A stretch of 64,000 nt of DNA from contig LNDS01000004.1 in the NCBI GenBank assembly GCA_001464835.1, forward strand, positions 38,949 through 102,948, given 5' to 3'. This DNA comes from Rhizobiales bacterium Ga0077525 (GTDB taxonomy: Bacteria; Pseudomonadota; Alphaproteobacteria; Rhizobiales; Xanthobacteraceae). Positions 21,408-30,075 of this stretch are shown one piece after another. A program made the position numbers and the translations under genes. The notes under the pieces are model-generated. The model ran no database searches. It was not told the origin of the DNA and worked only from the letters and a program-made list of their open reading frames with translations. The first letter of the stretch is position 1; every line of letters starts with the position of its first letter.

Positions 21408-22925
21408 GTGGATACTCCGCGCTTCATACGTCTGGCGCATGGCGACAACGTCATCGTCGCCATCGACCAGATCGCGGCCGGCATTGCCGCCGGAGGAGCG
21501 ACGGCGCGCCAGCGAATACCGCGCGGCCATAAAATGGCGGTGTCGCCGATTGCGCTTGACGAACCGGTTCGCAAATACGGCCAGATCATTGGCTTTGCCT
21601 CGAAACCGATTGAGCCAGGCGACTGGGTGCATGAGCACAATGTCGTCATGCATGATTTCGCCCGCGACTATCAGTTCGCCCAAGGCGCCAGGAACGATGA
21701 AATACTGCCGCCCGAACTGCGCGAAACATTTCAGGGCTATCTGCGGCCGACCGGCCGCACCGGCACGCGCAATTATATCGGCGTTCTCACCTCGGTGAAT
21801 TGTTCGGCGACGGTGGCGAAATTTATTGCCGAGGCGGTCAATCGCTCCGACATGCTCAAGGATTATCCGGAGATCGACGGCGTCGTGCCCTTCGTGCACG
21901 GCACCGGATGCGGCATGGCGTCGAAAGGCGAGGGCTGGGACGTGTTGCGGCGGACGCAATGGGGCTATGCGACGCATCCCAATCTTGGCGGTGCGCTGAT
22001 GGTCGGGCTCGGTTGCGAAACCTTCCAGATCGACGGCATGAAGAAGCACTACGACCTGGTCGAAGGCGATCACTTCCAGACCATGACCATTCAGGCGATC
22101 GGCGGCAGCCGCAAGACCATCGAGGAAGGCGTCGAACGCATCAAGGCGATGCTGCCGATCGCGGCGAAATCGAAGCGTGAAACAAGGCCGGCCTCCGAAG
22201 TTGTGCTGGCATTGCAATGCGGCGGCTCGGACGGCTATTCCGGTATCACGGCCAATCCGGCGCTCGGCTCGGCGGTCGATCTTTTGGTCAAGCATGGCGG
22301 CACCGGCGTGCTGGCCGAGACGCCGGAAATCTACGGAGCCGAACATCTGTTGACGCGGCGCGCGGTGAATGCCGCCGTTGGCGAAAAACTGGTCGAGCGC
22401 ATTCGCTGGTGGGAGGAATACACCGAGCGCAATCGCGGCGAGATGAACAACAACCCGTCGCCCGGCAACAAGGCCGGAGGCCTCACCACGATTCTGGAAA
22501 AATCATTGGGCGCGGCCGCCAAAGGCGGCTCGACGACGATGCGCGCGGTCTATGAATATGCCGAGCCGGTCCGCGAGAAGGGTTTCGTGTTCATGGATAC
22601 GCCGGGCTTCGATCCGGTCGGCGCAACGGGCCAAGTGGCCGGCGGCTGCAACGTGATGTGTTTCACGACCGGCCGCGGCTCGGCCTTTGGCTGCAAGCCG
22701 ACGCCGTCGATCAAGCTCGCCACCAACAATTACGTCTATGAGACGATGACCGACGACATGGACATCAATTGCGGCGATATCCTCGACGGCGTCACGCTCG
22801 AAGAGAAGGGCGAGGAGATATTTCGGAAAGTGCTGGCGGTCGCGTCCGGCGCGCACACCAAGTCGGAAGACCTCGGATATGGCGATCTCGAATTCGTGCC
22901 CTGGCAGATCGGCGCGACGATGTAG
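21408..22925 (+). CDS. UxaA-family (altronate/galactarate-type) dehydratase
   Basis: 505 residues from GTG 21408, chosen because AGGGAGG lies 8 nt upstream; a TTG at 21381 would put that site inside the gene. An N-terminal SAF domain (about 1-85) is followed by the galactarate dehydratase/altronate hydrolase catalytic region, with conserved HGTGCGM and the C-terminal stretch DTPGFDPVGATG, including Cys residues (GGCNVMCF, FGCKPTP, NCGD) expected to bind iron. The reaction would be dehydration of a sugar acid to a 2-keto-3-deoxy acid; the specific substrate cannot be told. It ends directly against the convergent GMC gene (no gap). Confidence 0.88.
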   Translation: MDTPRFIRLAHGDNVIVAIDQIAAGIAAGGATARQRIPRGHKMAVSPIALDEPVRKYGQIIGFASKPIEPGDWVHEHNVVMHDFARDYQFAQGARNDEILPPELRETFQGYLRPTGRTGTRNYIGVLTSVNCSATVAKFIAEAVNRSDMLKDYPEIDGVVPFVHGTGCGMASKGEGWDVLRRTQWGYATHPNLGGALMVGLGCETFQIDGMKKHYDLVEGDHFQTMTIQAIGGSRKTIEEGVERIKAMLPIAAKSKRETRPASEVVLALQCGGSDGYSGITANPALGSAVDLLVKHGGTGVLAETPEIYGAEHLLTRRAVNAAVGEKLVERIRWWEEYTERNRGEMNNNPSPGNKAGGLTTILEKSLGAAAKGGSTTMRAVYEYAEPVREKGFVFMDTPGFDPVGATGQVAGGCNVMCFTTGRGSAFGCKPTPSIKLATNNYVYETMTDDMDINCGDILDGVTLEEKGEEIFRKVLAVASGAHTKSEDLGYGDLEFVPWQIGATM

Positions 22926-24557
22926 TTACGCCGACGCGGCCAGCGGCGCCTGATTGGCGTCTTCCAGAATCATGTCGGCGCCTTTTTCCGCGATCATCAC
23001 CACGGCGGCGTTGGTGTTGCCCGACACCACGGTCGGCATGATCGAGGCATCGATCACGCGCAAGCCGCTGAGGCCGCTCACGCGCAGACGCTCATCGACG
23101 ACGGCGGCCGGATCGGCGCCCATGCGGCAGGTGCTGGTCGGGTGAAAGATGGTGGTGCCGGTTTCGCGCGCATAGGCCAAAAGGTCGGCGTCGCTGGCGC
23201 AGTCCGGGCCGGGGACGCGCTCCTCGGCAATGTAATGCTGCATCGCCTTCTGGCTCATGATCTTGCGCTGCAATTTGATGCCGGCAAGGATTGTATCGAT
23301 ATCGGACTGCGTGGACAGATAACGCGGCTGGATCGCCGGCGCCGCCGCCGGATCGCGCGACTTGATGCGCACAAAGCCGCGGCTTTCCGGGCGCAACTGG
23401 CACACGGAAGAGGTGAAGCCGGGAAACGGGTGCAAATTGCCGCCGAGGCTGCCGGCGCTGAACAAAATGAAATGGATCTGCACGTCCGGCGTTTCCAGTT
23501 CTGCCCGCGTGCGCAGGAACGCGCCCGCATAGCCCGCGCCGATGGTCAGCACGCCCTTGCGCGACGTCATGTAGCGCAAGCCGGCGTGAATGCGGCGGTG
23601 CCAGCTATTGACCACGTCGTTCATGGTGATCGGTTCGGTGCAGCGATACTGCATGCGGACCTGGAAATGGTCCTGCAAGTCGGCACCGACGCCGGGCCGG
23701 TCGGCGACCACCGGAATGCCGAGCGAGCGCAGATGCTCAGCCGGGCCGACGCCGGAGAGCTGCAACAGTTGCGGCGAGTTGAAAGCGCCGCCGGCGATGA
23801 TGACCTCGATGCCGGCATGCGCGCTGTGGCGCGTGCCATCCTGCGTATATTCGACGCCGGTAGCGCGCCGTCCCTCGAACAGAATGCGCGTCGCCAGCGC
23901 GCCGGTGGCGACCGTCAGATTGGGCCGCTTGCGCGCCGGCTTCAGATAGCCGGCGGCGGTCGATTTGCGCCGTCCGTTGCGGGCGGTGAGCTGGAAATAG
24001 CCGGCGCCTTCCTGGTCGCGGCCGTTGAAGTCCTCGGTGCGCGGGAATCCGGCCTGTCCGGCGGCTTCGATAAAGGCTTCGCACAACGGATGCGGTTCGC
24101 TGACATTGGACACCGCCAAAGGCCCGCCGACGCCGTGCAGGTCGTCGGCGCCGCGCTCCTGATCCTCGGACTTGCGGAAGTAGGGCAGCACGTCGTCGAA
24201 GCCCCAGCCGGTATTGCCGAGCTGGCGCCAGTGGTCGAAGTCCTGCGGCTGGCCGCGAACATAGAGAAGGCCGTTGATCGAGCTGGAGCCGCCGAGCACT
24301 TTGCCGCGCGGCTGGATGATCTGCCGGTTGTTGAGTTGCGGCTCCGGCTCGGAGGTGTATAGCCAGTTGTATTTGGCGTTGGTGAACAGCTTGCCGTAGC
24401 CGAGCGGGATATGAATCCAGACATGGCTGTCCTTCGGACCGGCTTCGAGCAGCAAAACGCGGTGTCGGCCCGAGGCGGTTAGGCGATTAGCCAGCACGCA
24501 GCCGGCCGAGCCTGCGCCGACGACGATGTAATCATAGGCTTGTGAATTTTGCGCCAT
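22926..24557 (-). CDS. GMC-family FAD oxidoreductase (choline dehydrogenase-like)
   Basis: 543 residues. N-terminal FAD-binding motif [18 protein letters not shown], the GMC signature [22 protein letters not shown] region near residues 90-110 and the second signature near 250-275 ([16 protein letters not shown]). The C-terminal region holds HPTSTCRMG and a later SGNTNAA segment, supplying the catalytic His and Asn. These enzymes oxidise alcohols; BetA-like similarity suggests choline or another primary alcohol, but no betB or transporter is nearby, so the substrate is open. ATG at 24557 follows GGGAAGCGG. Confidence 0.92.
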   Translation of the reverse strand: MAQNSQAYDYIVVGAGSAGCVLANRLTASGRHRVLLLEAGPKDSHVWIHIPLGYGKLFTNAKYNWLYTSEPEPQLNNRQIIQPRGKVLGGSSSINGLLYVRGQPQDFDHWRQLGNTGWGFDDVLPYFRKSEDQERGADDLHGVGGPLAVSNVSEPHPLCEAFIEAAGQAGFPRTEDFNGRDQEGAGYFQLTARNGRRKSTAAGYLKPARKRPNLTVATGALATRILFEGRRATGVEYTQDGTRHSAHAGIEVIIAGGAFNSPQLLQLSGVGPAEHLRSLGIPVVADRPGVGADLQDHFQVRMQYRCTEPITMNDVVNSWHRRIHAGLRYMTSRKGVLTIGAGYAGAFLRTRAELETPDVQIHFILFSAGSLGGNLHPFPGFTSSVCQLRPESRGFVRIKSRDPAAAPAIQPRYLSTQSDIDTILAGIKLQRKIMSQKAMQHYIAEERVPGPDCASDADLLAYARETGTTIFHPTSTCRMGADPAAVVDERLRVSGLSGLRVIDASIMPTVVSGNTNAAVVMIAEKGADMILEDANQAPLAASA

Positions 24558-24663
24558 CGGCCGCTTCCCGTTCGTTTCTTCCTGGTGTTATACTATCGTT
24601 ACAAAAAAGACGAAATGCCTCGGCTGTGGCCGCGCAGCAAGAAACAAGAAATCAGAGCATTCA

Positions 24664-25602
24664 ATGCATCGGGGGATCGGTCTCTTCGTTAGCGCTGTTC
24701 TTGCCGCGCCGCTTATGTTTCAGGTTTGTGTGTCGCCCGCGGTTGCGATGGAAGGCGGGCAGAGCGCCTACTTCAAAGGCTACCGCGACTTTCTCACCGG
24801 CGTCTTGCCGAAGCAGGGCGTGCAGATTCGCCACGATCTCTATGTCTATAGCGGGACCGAGCGCTCGACGATCCCGCAGGGCCAACTCACGCTCGGCGTG
24901 AAGCAGGTCTCCAACGTTCTCGGCGTGACGGTGGTGACTCCCTATCGCATTTTGGGCGGCGACTACGCCTTCGCCGTCCGCGGCGGCGTGACCAATATCG
25001 ACGCCAATCAATCGCTGCTAAACCGCTTCGGCGTCACGGTACGGCGCAGCGGCGAACTGACGGCGTTCAACGACATCGTCATCAATCCGGTTATCGTCGG
25101 CTGGCATGCCGGCAATTTTCACTGGAACGTTCTTGCCGCCGTTTTCCTTCCGGCCGGCAGCTACGACAAGAACCGGCTCGCCAATACCGGGCGCAATGTC
25201 TGGGCGGTGTCGCCGCAGTTCGGCGCGACCTATTTCGATCCGAAGTCGGGCTGGGAATTGTCCGGCGCGGCGATCTACATGACCAGTTCTGCCAACATCG
25301 ACACCAATTACAAATCCGGCGATATCGTCCATTTCGATTTTGCCGCCGGAAAAATGCTGACGCCGACGTTCAAGCTCGGCATGGTCGGGTACTACGCGCA
25401 GCAATTGAGCGCCGACAGCGGCGCCGGCGCTATTTTCGGCCACCGCAAGCTGCGCGTCGCCGGCATCGGCCCGGGCGTGACCTACACCTTCGCGCTCAAC
25501 GATATGGTGGTGAATTTAGTGGCGAAATATTATCGCGAGTTCAGCGCCCAGAACACGACGCAAGGCGATGCCGGGACGCTGTCGCTGCGGATCAGGTTCT
25601 AG
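24664..25602 (+). CDS. MetA-pathway-of-phenol-degradation-like outer-membrane protein
   Basis: 312 residues. Signal peptide about 1-28 (cleavage near AVA-ME). The rest is a series of amphipathic beta strands ending in an aromatic C-terminal residue (SLRIRF), as in outer-membrane beta barrels of the Phenol_MetA_deg family. Members are thought to help hydrophobic substrates across the outer membrane, but few have been tested. It is convergent with the C93 peptidase gene with 13 bp between stops. No phenol-degradation gene is adjacent; substrate unknown. Confidence 0.8.
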   Translation: MHRGIGLFVSAVLAAPLMFQVCVSPAVAMEGGQSAYFKGYRDFLTGVLPKQGVQIRHDLYVYSGTERSTIPQGQLTLGVKQVSNVLGVTVVTPYRILGGDYAFAVRGGVTNIDANQSLLNRFGVTVRRSGELTAFNDIVINPVIVGWHAGNFHWNVLAAVFLPAGSYDKNRLANTGRNVWAVSPQFGATYFDPKSGWELSGAAIYMTSSANIDTNYKSGDIVHFDFAAGKMLTPTFKLGMVGYYAQQLSADSGAGAIFGHRKLRVAGIGPGVTYTFALNDMVVNLVAKYYREFSAQNTTQGDAGTLSLRIRF

Positions 25603-25615
25603 CCCGCTTTGTTAT

Positions 25616-26371
25616 CTAGCCAGCTTGCACGATGGCAATTGTGTGGCGAGGCACGTCGTCGTCGAGCGTGACCAGCGGCGTCAGATGGCCGGTCTGGGCG
25701 TCGGTCAACAGCATCATGGTGCGATTGTCGAGGATCAGCCATTCGCCATCGACACGGGCGGCGGTCACGGCGTGGTCCTGGCGCAGCGCCGGATTGTGCA
25801 CGATGACGATGCGCACATTCTCCGGCGTGACGCCGGCCTGGCGCAGCGCGACATATTTGGCGATGGCATAATCCTCGCAGTCGCCGGCGCCTGAAGCGAA
25901 CGTCGCCAGCGGCGTCGCCCAGACATCGGGTACATGAAAGCGGGCGAGGTCGTTTTCCGGCCGGATCGCCAGATTGATGGCGCGATTGATTTCGCCGATG
26001 CGGGCGCGGCCTTCGCGGCCGCGGGCGGCCTCTATGATGCCGAGAAAGCTGGTGGCAGCCGGCGTGCATATGTCCCGGTTGGCGCGGCACAGTTCGAGAA
26101 TGCGCGCTTCCATCTGAATGGCCGGCTGCAGGCCGCGCCATTTGGCCGGCATCGCGCCGCTATGCGCTGCCGGCATATTGAAGGGTTCCTTGACCAACGA
26201 TGCGGTATCGGCCGGCACAGGGGCGATCAGCAGCGCTTCTTCGGCCGGCGTCAGCGCCGCCATTTGCAGCGCCGGCATCGATTGCGCCACGGCGCCGCTG
26301 CCGCAAAGGCCGGCAAGACAAACCAAAGCAACCACGCGCGCGGCGGCGCGCACCTGTGAAGCAGCCAGCAT
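25616..26371 (-). CDS. periplasmic transglutaminase-like cysteine peptidase (family C93)
   Basis: 251 residues with signal peptide about 1-30. The catalytic triad typical of the BTLCP/C93 family is visible: Cys165 in GAGDCEDYAIAKY, His200 in RQDHAV and Asp215 in ILDNR. The fold is that of LapG, the periplasmic protease that cuts large type I secreted adhesins under c-di-GMP/LapD control, although many C93 members are stand-alone. A type I secreted giant protein is encoded about 5 kb away, so a functional link is possible but unproven; no LapD-like gene is seen in the window. Confidence 0.88.
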   Translation of the reverse strand: MLAASQVRAAARVVALVCLAGLCGSGAVAQSMPALQMAALTPAEEALLIAPVPADTASLVKEPFNMPAAHSGAMPAKWRGLQPAIQMEARILELCRANRDICTPAATSFLGIIEAARGREGRARIGEINRAINLAIRPENDLARFHVPDVWATPLATFASGAGDCEDYAIAKYVALRQAGVTPENVRIVIVHNPALRQDHAVTAARVDGEWLILDNRTMMLLTDAQTGHLTPLVTLDDDVPRHTIAIVQAG

Positions 26372-27004
26372 TTAACGCCCCTGTGAGCGGGCGTTGCGCC
26401 GGCTTATGCGATGCCGATCTGCTCCCGCTCAGGGATTAGCGATAGAATGAAGGCCGCTTCGTTCCGGTTAAATGCGGGCGCCTCAGCGCGCAGCTTTAGT
26501 GGCGACGGTAAACGGGCAGTGAAAGCTGTCCAGCAAGGTGAATAAAGTCTAAGCCGTCGTTGCCTTTGGCCGGGCCTCGAGCTCGCGTTCCAGCCGTCTG
26601 ACGTTCTGCAGCAGCCGTTCGGACTCAAGCCAGCCAGTAATTCCTACGTCAAATTATGGGTGATCGGCGGCGCTTCTTCGCATGCCTCCCATGAGCGAAA
26701 GAGACTGTAGCCGGGTAGCGACGGAGCGCTTTCGGCGCGGCTGCTGGACTGGCGCGCCCTAGCGGTTTCGAACCCCTGTTACCGCCGTGAACGGGCGATG
26801 CCTAGGCCGTAGCCGGAGGAGCAGCCGGTATGGCCGATCCGCACGCTCAGATCATCGAACTGCTCCGCGGCTCGGCCAGCACCTTCAGCACGGCGTTCAG
26901 CCGGGCCGGTTGGCGCGGGCGGGTTCGGCTCGCAGGTCGCTTGGCGGTGATGCGCCGGGGTTGGCGCGAGGTCGCCGAGTTCCGAATGACTCTCGCTGCC
27001 GAGC
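26372..27004. other. 633-bp non-coding, disturbed region with a tRNA remnant
   Basis: No frame here looks like an intact gene. The main recognisable item is a decayed tRNA-Glu 3' fragment (26750-26808). On the minus strand a short open stretch (26549-26653) ends in a charged, helix-like peptide (WLESERLLQNVRRLERELEA) but has no start codon or ribosome site, so it is at most a fragment of a lost coiled-coil gene. A small frame at 26830 on + has GGAGGAGCAGCCGGT before its ATG but an Arg-rich, featureless product, so I did not call it. Confidence 0.6.
26750..26808 (-). pseudogene. decayed 3' fragment of a tRNA-Glu gene
   Basis: Read on the minus strand, 26808 to 26750 matches the D-loop-to-3'-end portion of an alphaproteobacterial tRNA-Glu(UUC): GGCCTAGG, an anticodon arm ending TTCACGGCGGTAACA, T arm GGGGTTCGAAACC, and a terminal CCA (complement of 26750-26752). 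It is not functional: U33 of the anticodon loop is G, the T stem has a G-G mismatch, and the 5' side that should pair with the acceptor strand is unrelated sequence. Retained 3' halves of tRNA genes are typical of integrase attachment sites, so this may mark an old island boundary. Confidence 0.65.
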
Positions 27005-28741
27005 CTATCCCTCTTCCGCAGGAGCGGTGTTTGTTTTCTGCCTCTCGGCGGCCATGTTGCTGACGGCAGCCCGCATTTCCGGATGCTTCGACACGAAACG
27101 GTTGAAGTCGCGGCGTTCCAACACCAGGAATTCGCAGAAATCGATAGCGACAACATCGGCGATTCGGCGTTCGCCGCTGAGCAGCGCCATCTCCCCGAAG
27201 AAGCTGCCGGCCTCCAGGCGTATCGCCTTGTGGTCCAGCTTCACCTCCACGGCGCCGGCTGCGATGAAATACATGCCGTTGCCCCGGTCGCCCTTTCGGA
27301 CAACGCGGTTGCCCGGAGACGCCGAACTCGGTTTGAACAGCAGGAGGAGCTCCTCCAGAGAATGCTCATCGACATGAGCGAACAGCGGGAATGTCTTGAT
27401 GAGCCGCTGCATCTCCAACTGATGCTGTGCTTCGCGCTCCTCGCCCAGTTCCCTGATGCGGTGCAATTCGGCGTCGAGCGCTTCCATGCGTTGCCGGCCG
27501 TAGCTAGCCCACAGTGCCGGCCATTGCGAGCGAATGACCTTCTGCAACGCATCGCTCACCTTGAAGGCAAGCGGGTTGAGGATGATGGACAGGATGGCAC
27601 TGGCGAGGACGAGATCCTGCCCTTCTCGCGACAACAGGCCGAGCGAGATTCCGAGGCCGGCCAGGATGAAAGAGAACTCGCCGATCTGCGCCAGGCTCGC
27701 AGAGACGGTGAGGCCGAGCCCGATCGGATAGCGCAGGGCGATCACGATAAGAAAGGCGATGAGCGCTTTGCCGATCATGATCAGCGAGAGCGCGCCAAAC
27801 ACCGCCAGCGGCTCGCGCAGCAGGACCGAGGGATCGAACAGCATCCCGACCGAAACGAAGAACAGCACCGTGAAGGCATCCTGCATAGGCAGGGAATCGG
27901 CTGCGGCCCGGTGGCTGAGCCGCGACTCGCTCATGACGACGCCGGCGAAGAACGCCCCGAGCGCGAAGGACACGTCGAACACCACGGCCGCTCCGAAGGC
28001 GATGCCGAGTGCGATCGCGAGCACGGTCAAGGTGAACAGCTCGCGCGAGCCGGTGCGCGCCGCCATCTTGAGCAGGCGGGGCACTATCTTCGGGCCGAAA
28101 TACAGGGCAATGGCGGCAAAGGCGCCGACCTTGACCAGCGTCAAGCCGATGTTCAACGTGATCGCCATGGCGCCCGCCTCAGCGCCACTGTGGCCGGTTG
28201 CGGCCGCCTTGCCGCCCAGAACGCCGGCGAACGCCGGCAGCAGCACCAGCGCGAGCACCATCGCCAGGTCCTCGACGATCAGCCAGCCAACCGCCACGCG
28301 CCCGTTAGCCGAGTTGAGCATGTTGCGCTCTTCAAGCGCCTTGAGCAGGACGACTGTACTGGCGACCGACAGGCTGAGGCCGAAGACCACGCCGGCGCCG
28401 ATGCCCCATCCCCACAGCGAACAGAGGCCGATGCCGAGCAGGGTGGCCAGAATGATCTGGCCGATCGCCCCGGGCACCGCGACGCCGCGGACCGCCAGCA
28501 GATCGGCCGTCGAGAAATGCAGCCCCACCCCGAACATCAGCAGGATCACGCCCAGCTCGGCGAGTTGGGCGGAAAGGGCGGCGTCGGCGACGAAGCCCGG
28601 CGTCGCGGGGCCGATCAGCATGCCCGCGACGAGGTAGCCGACGAGCGGCGGCAGGCGCAGACGATCCGCGCCATATCCCATGACTGCGGCAAACACGAAG
28701 GCGAGCGCGATCGTCGCTATTAATGTGACTTCGTGATGCAT
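27005..28741 (-). CDS. CPA2-family cation:proton antiporter with C-terminal cyclic-nucleotide-binding domain
   Basis: 578 residues from ATG 28741, preceded by GGGGCGACGGG; the upstream open frame to 29053 overlaps a separate small gene and is not needed. About 12 membrane helices (residues 5-385) resemble KefB/KefC-type Na+/K+:H+ antiporters, starting with the typical LPPLVGYLVAGMLIGP. A charged linker (about 395-445) leads to a CNBD (about 455-560) with FGEMALLSGERRIADV, the phosphate-binding cassette including its Arg. The KefC TrkA-N domain is absent, so cAMP or cGMP rather than NAD/glutathione may be the regulatory ligand. Confidence 0.92.
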   Translation of the reverse strand: MHHEVTLIATIALAFVFAAVMGYGADRLRLPPLVGYLVAGMLIGPATPGFVADAALSAQLAELGVILLMFGVGLHFSTADLLAVRGVAVPGAIGQIILATLLGIGLCSLWGWGIGAGVVFGLSLSVASTVVLLKALEERNMLNSANGRVAVGWLIVEDLAMVLALVLLPAFAGVLGGKAAATGHSGAEAGAMAITLNIGLTLVKVGAFAAIALYFGPKIVPRLLKMAARTGSRELFTLTVLAIALGIAFGAAVVFDVSFALGAFFAGVVMSESRLSHRAAADSLPMQDAFTVLFFVSVGMLFDPSVLLREPLAVFGALSLIMIGKALIAFLIVIALRYPIGLGLTVSASLAQIGEFSFILAGLGISLGLLSREGQDLVLASAILSIILNPLAFKVSDALQKVIRSQWPALWASYGRQRMEALDAELHRIRELGEEREAQHQLEMQRLIKTFPLFAHVDEHSLEELLLLFKPSSASPGNRVVRKGDRGNGMYFIAAGAVEVKLDHKAIRLEAGSFFGEMALLSGERRIADVVAIDFCEFLVLERRDFNRFVSKHPEMRAAVSNMAAERQKTNTAPAEEG

Positions 28742-28806
28742 TCCCGTCGCCCCGATTTTTCCCCGATCTACGATACACCATCGTCTGCCGGGCTGATCAA
28801 GGGGGA

Positions 28807-29040
28807 TCATCGGTCCAGGGACGGGACGCCACCGCAAGCTATCACTTGAGGGCCAGTCGGGCGAACGAGAACTTCTACGCGACGGACTACCGCGACCGGT
28901 GATTTCAGCGATATGTGACTGAGACCGGGTTGGCCATCGGCAGGGTCCTGCGTGATCGCCTTTGCGACCGTCGTGTTCATGTAAGGGCTGGCAATGTAAA
29001 AGCCGCCTGCGATGAAGCCCAAAATGACGGCAAAGCTCAT
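28807..29040 (-). CDS. small single-pass membrane protein, unknown function
   Basis: 77 residues. Residues 3-20 (FAVILGFIAGGFYIASPY) form one N-terminal membrane helix or uncleaved signal; the rest is soluble, probably periplasmic, without recognisable motif. The ATG follows GGGAAAACGGC on the minus strand. It lies 65 bp upstream of the antiporter gene in the same direction, so the two may be co-transcribed. I do not recognise the family. Confidence 0.55.
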   Translation of the reverse strand: MSFAVILGFIAGGFYIASPYMNTTVAKAITQDPADGQPGLSHISLKSPVAVVRRVEVLVRPTGPQVIACGGVPSLDR

Positions 29041-29115
29041 GCCGTTTTCCCAAAATTTGGCGTCAGCGTCGACAGGCCGCTTTCATGATGCAACCGGCGG
29101 GCCGATTGGTATAAA

Positions 29116-29934
29116 TCAGAGATCGATAATCTGCCCCTCGCGCGCCGTCAGCGTCCCGGGCCGCGCGTCGTTCGCATCGGCGGCGAGCGTGTCCATGAAG
29201 TCGTCGTCGTGCGAAGGGTCGTGATGGAAGAGACAAAGCTGCCTGGCGCCGGCCTGCTCAGCCAGACGAATGCCGCGCAGCCAGGTCGAGTGGCCCCAGC
29301 TCTCCCGCGTAGCGATTTCCTCTTCCGTGAACGTGGCGTCATAGACCACAAGGTCGGCGCCACGCGCCAGCGACATCAGTTCGCGGTCGCGCGCGCCGGG
29401 AAATCCCGACGTATCGCTGATCAGCGCGAATACCTTGCCGCCATATTCGAGCCGGTAGCCGCTGGCGCCATCGGGATGGTCGAGCGGAGCGGTCAGCAGC
29501 TTGACGCCTTCGAAAGGCTGCAACACATCGCCGGAACGGAAATCGTGGAATTCGATTGCCGCCCTGAATATCTCGACCTCCACCGGAAACAGCGGCGAAC
29601 TCATCAGCTTGCGCATGACCTGTTCGACGCTGCTATCCGGCATGAGATTTCCGGCCCAGATCCGGACTTTGTAGCCGTTGGTAAAGAACGGCGCAAAGAA
29701 GGGCAGGCCAGTGACGTGGTCGAGATGGCAGTGGGTCAGGAAAATGTCGACGGTACGAATCTTGACGTTCTTGACCAGCGCGTTGCCGCAGGGGCGCAGG
29801 CCGGTGCCGGCGTCAAAGATCAAAACATGGTCGCCGCAATGCACCTCTATGCAGGGCGTGTTGCCGCCGTAGCGAATCGTCTCCGGGCCCGGACAGGCAA
29901 TGCTTCCACGAACGCCCCAAAAACGAATCCGCAT
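29116..29934 (-). CDS. metallo-beta-lactamase-fold hydrolase
   Basis: 272 residues, no signal peptide. The zinc-binding motif THCHLDH stands at 67-73; further metal ligands are expected at DHPDG (about 152), SDTSGFPG (about 174) and FHHDPSHDD (near 236). The beginning MRIRFWGVRGSIACPGP and the overall layout place it in the RNase Z/PhnP/cyclic-phosphodiesterase-like branch of the superfamily, which acts on phosphodiesters. Whether it cleaves a cyclic nucleotide cannot be read from sequence, but its neighbours carry cyclic-nucleotide-binding domains. Confidence 0.88.
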   Translation of the reverse strand: MRIRFWGVRGSIACPGPETIRYGGNTPCIEVHCGDHVLIFDAGTGLRPCGNALVKNVKIRTVDIFLTHCHLDHVTGLPFFAPFFTNGYKVRIWAGNLMPDSSVEQVMRKLMSSPLFPVEVEIFRAAIEFHDFRSGDVLQPFEGVKLLTAPLDHPDGASGYRLEYGGKVFALISDTSGFPGARDRELMSLARGADLVVYDATFTEEEIATRESWGHSTWLRGIRLAEQAGARQLCLFHHDPSHDDDFMDTLAADANDARPGTLTAREGQIIDL

Positions 29935-30075
29935 CGATATTCACCGTGTTGACTGGCGCCAGCGAGACTGGCTTTCATATTATATTTGGGCCGCACGACA
30001 AACATGAATTGCGGCGGCTCACTTTGCGCCAAGTCTGCACCATGGTGCGGCCGGCGGCTGTGATGCCTGTCACGG

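Noticed and set aside
26830..27063. Small frame on + with GGAGGAGCAGCCGGT before ATG
   Set aside because: The product is Arg-rich without recognisable features, and its 3' part overlaps the end of the antiporter gene; codon pattern does not support a gene.
27083..28723. A 546-codon open frame on + opposite the antiporter gene
   Set aside because: It is the mirror of a high-GC membrane protein gene; the product is Arg/Gln/His-rich without domain, and the minus-strand antiporter accounts for the DNA.
28742..29053. N-terminal extension of the antiporter to 29053
   Set aside because: It overlaps the small membrane-protein gene in another frame, and ATG 28741 begins the first membrane helix with a good ribosome site.
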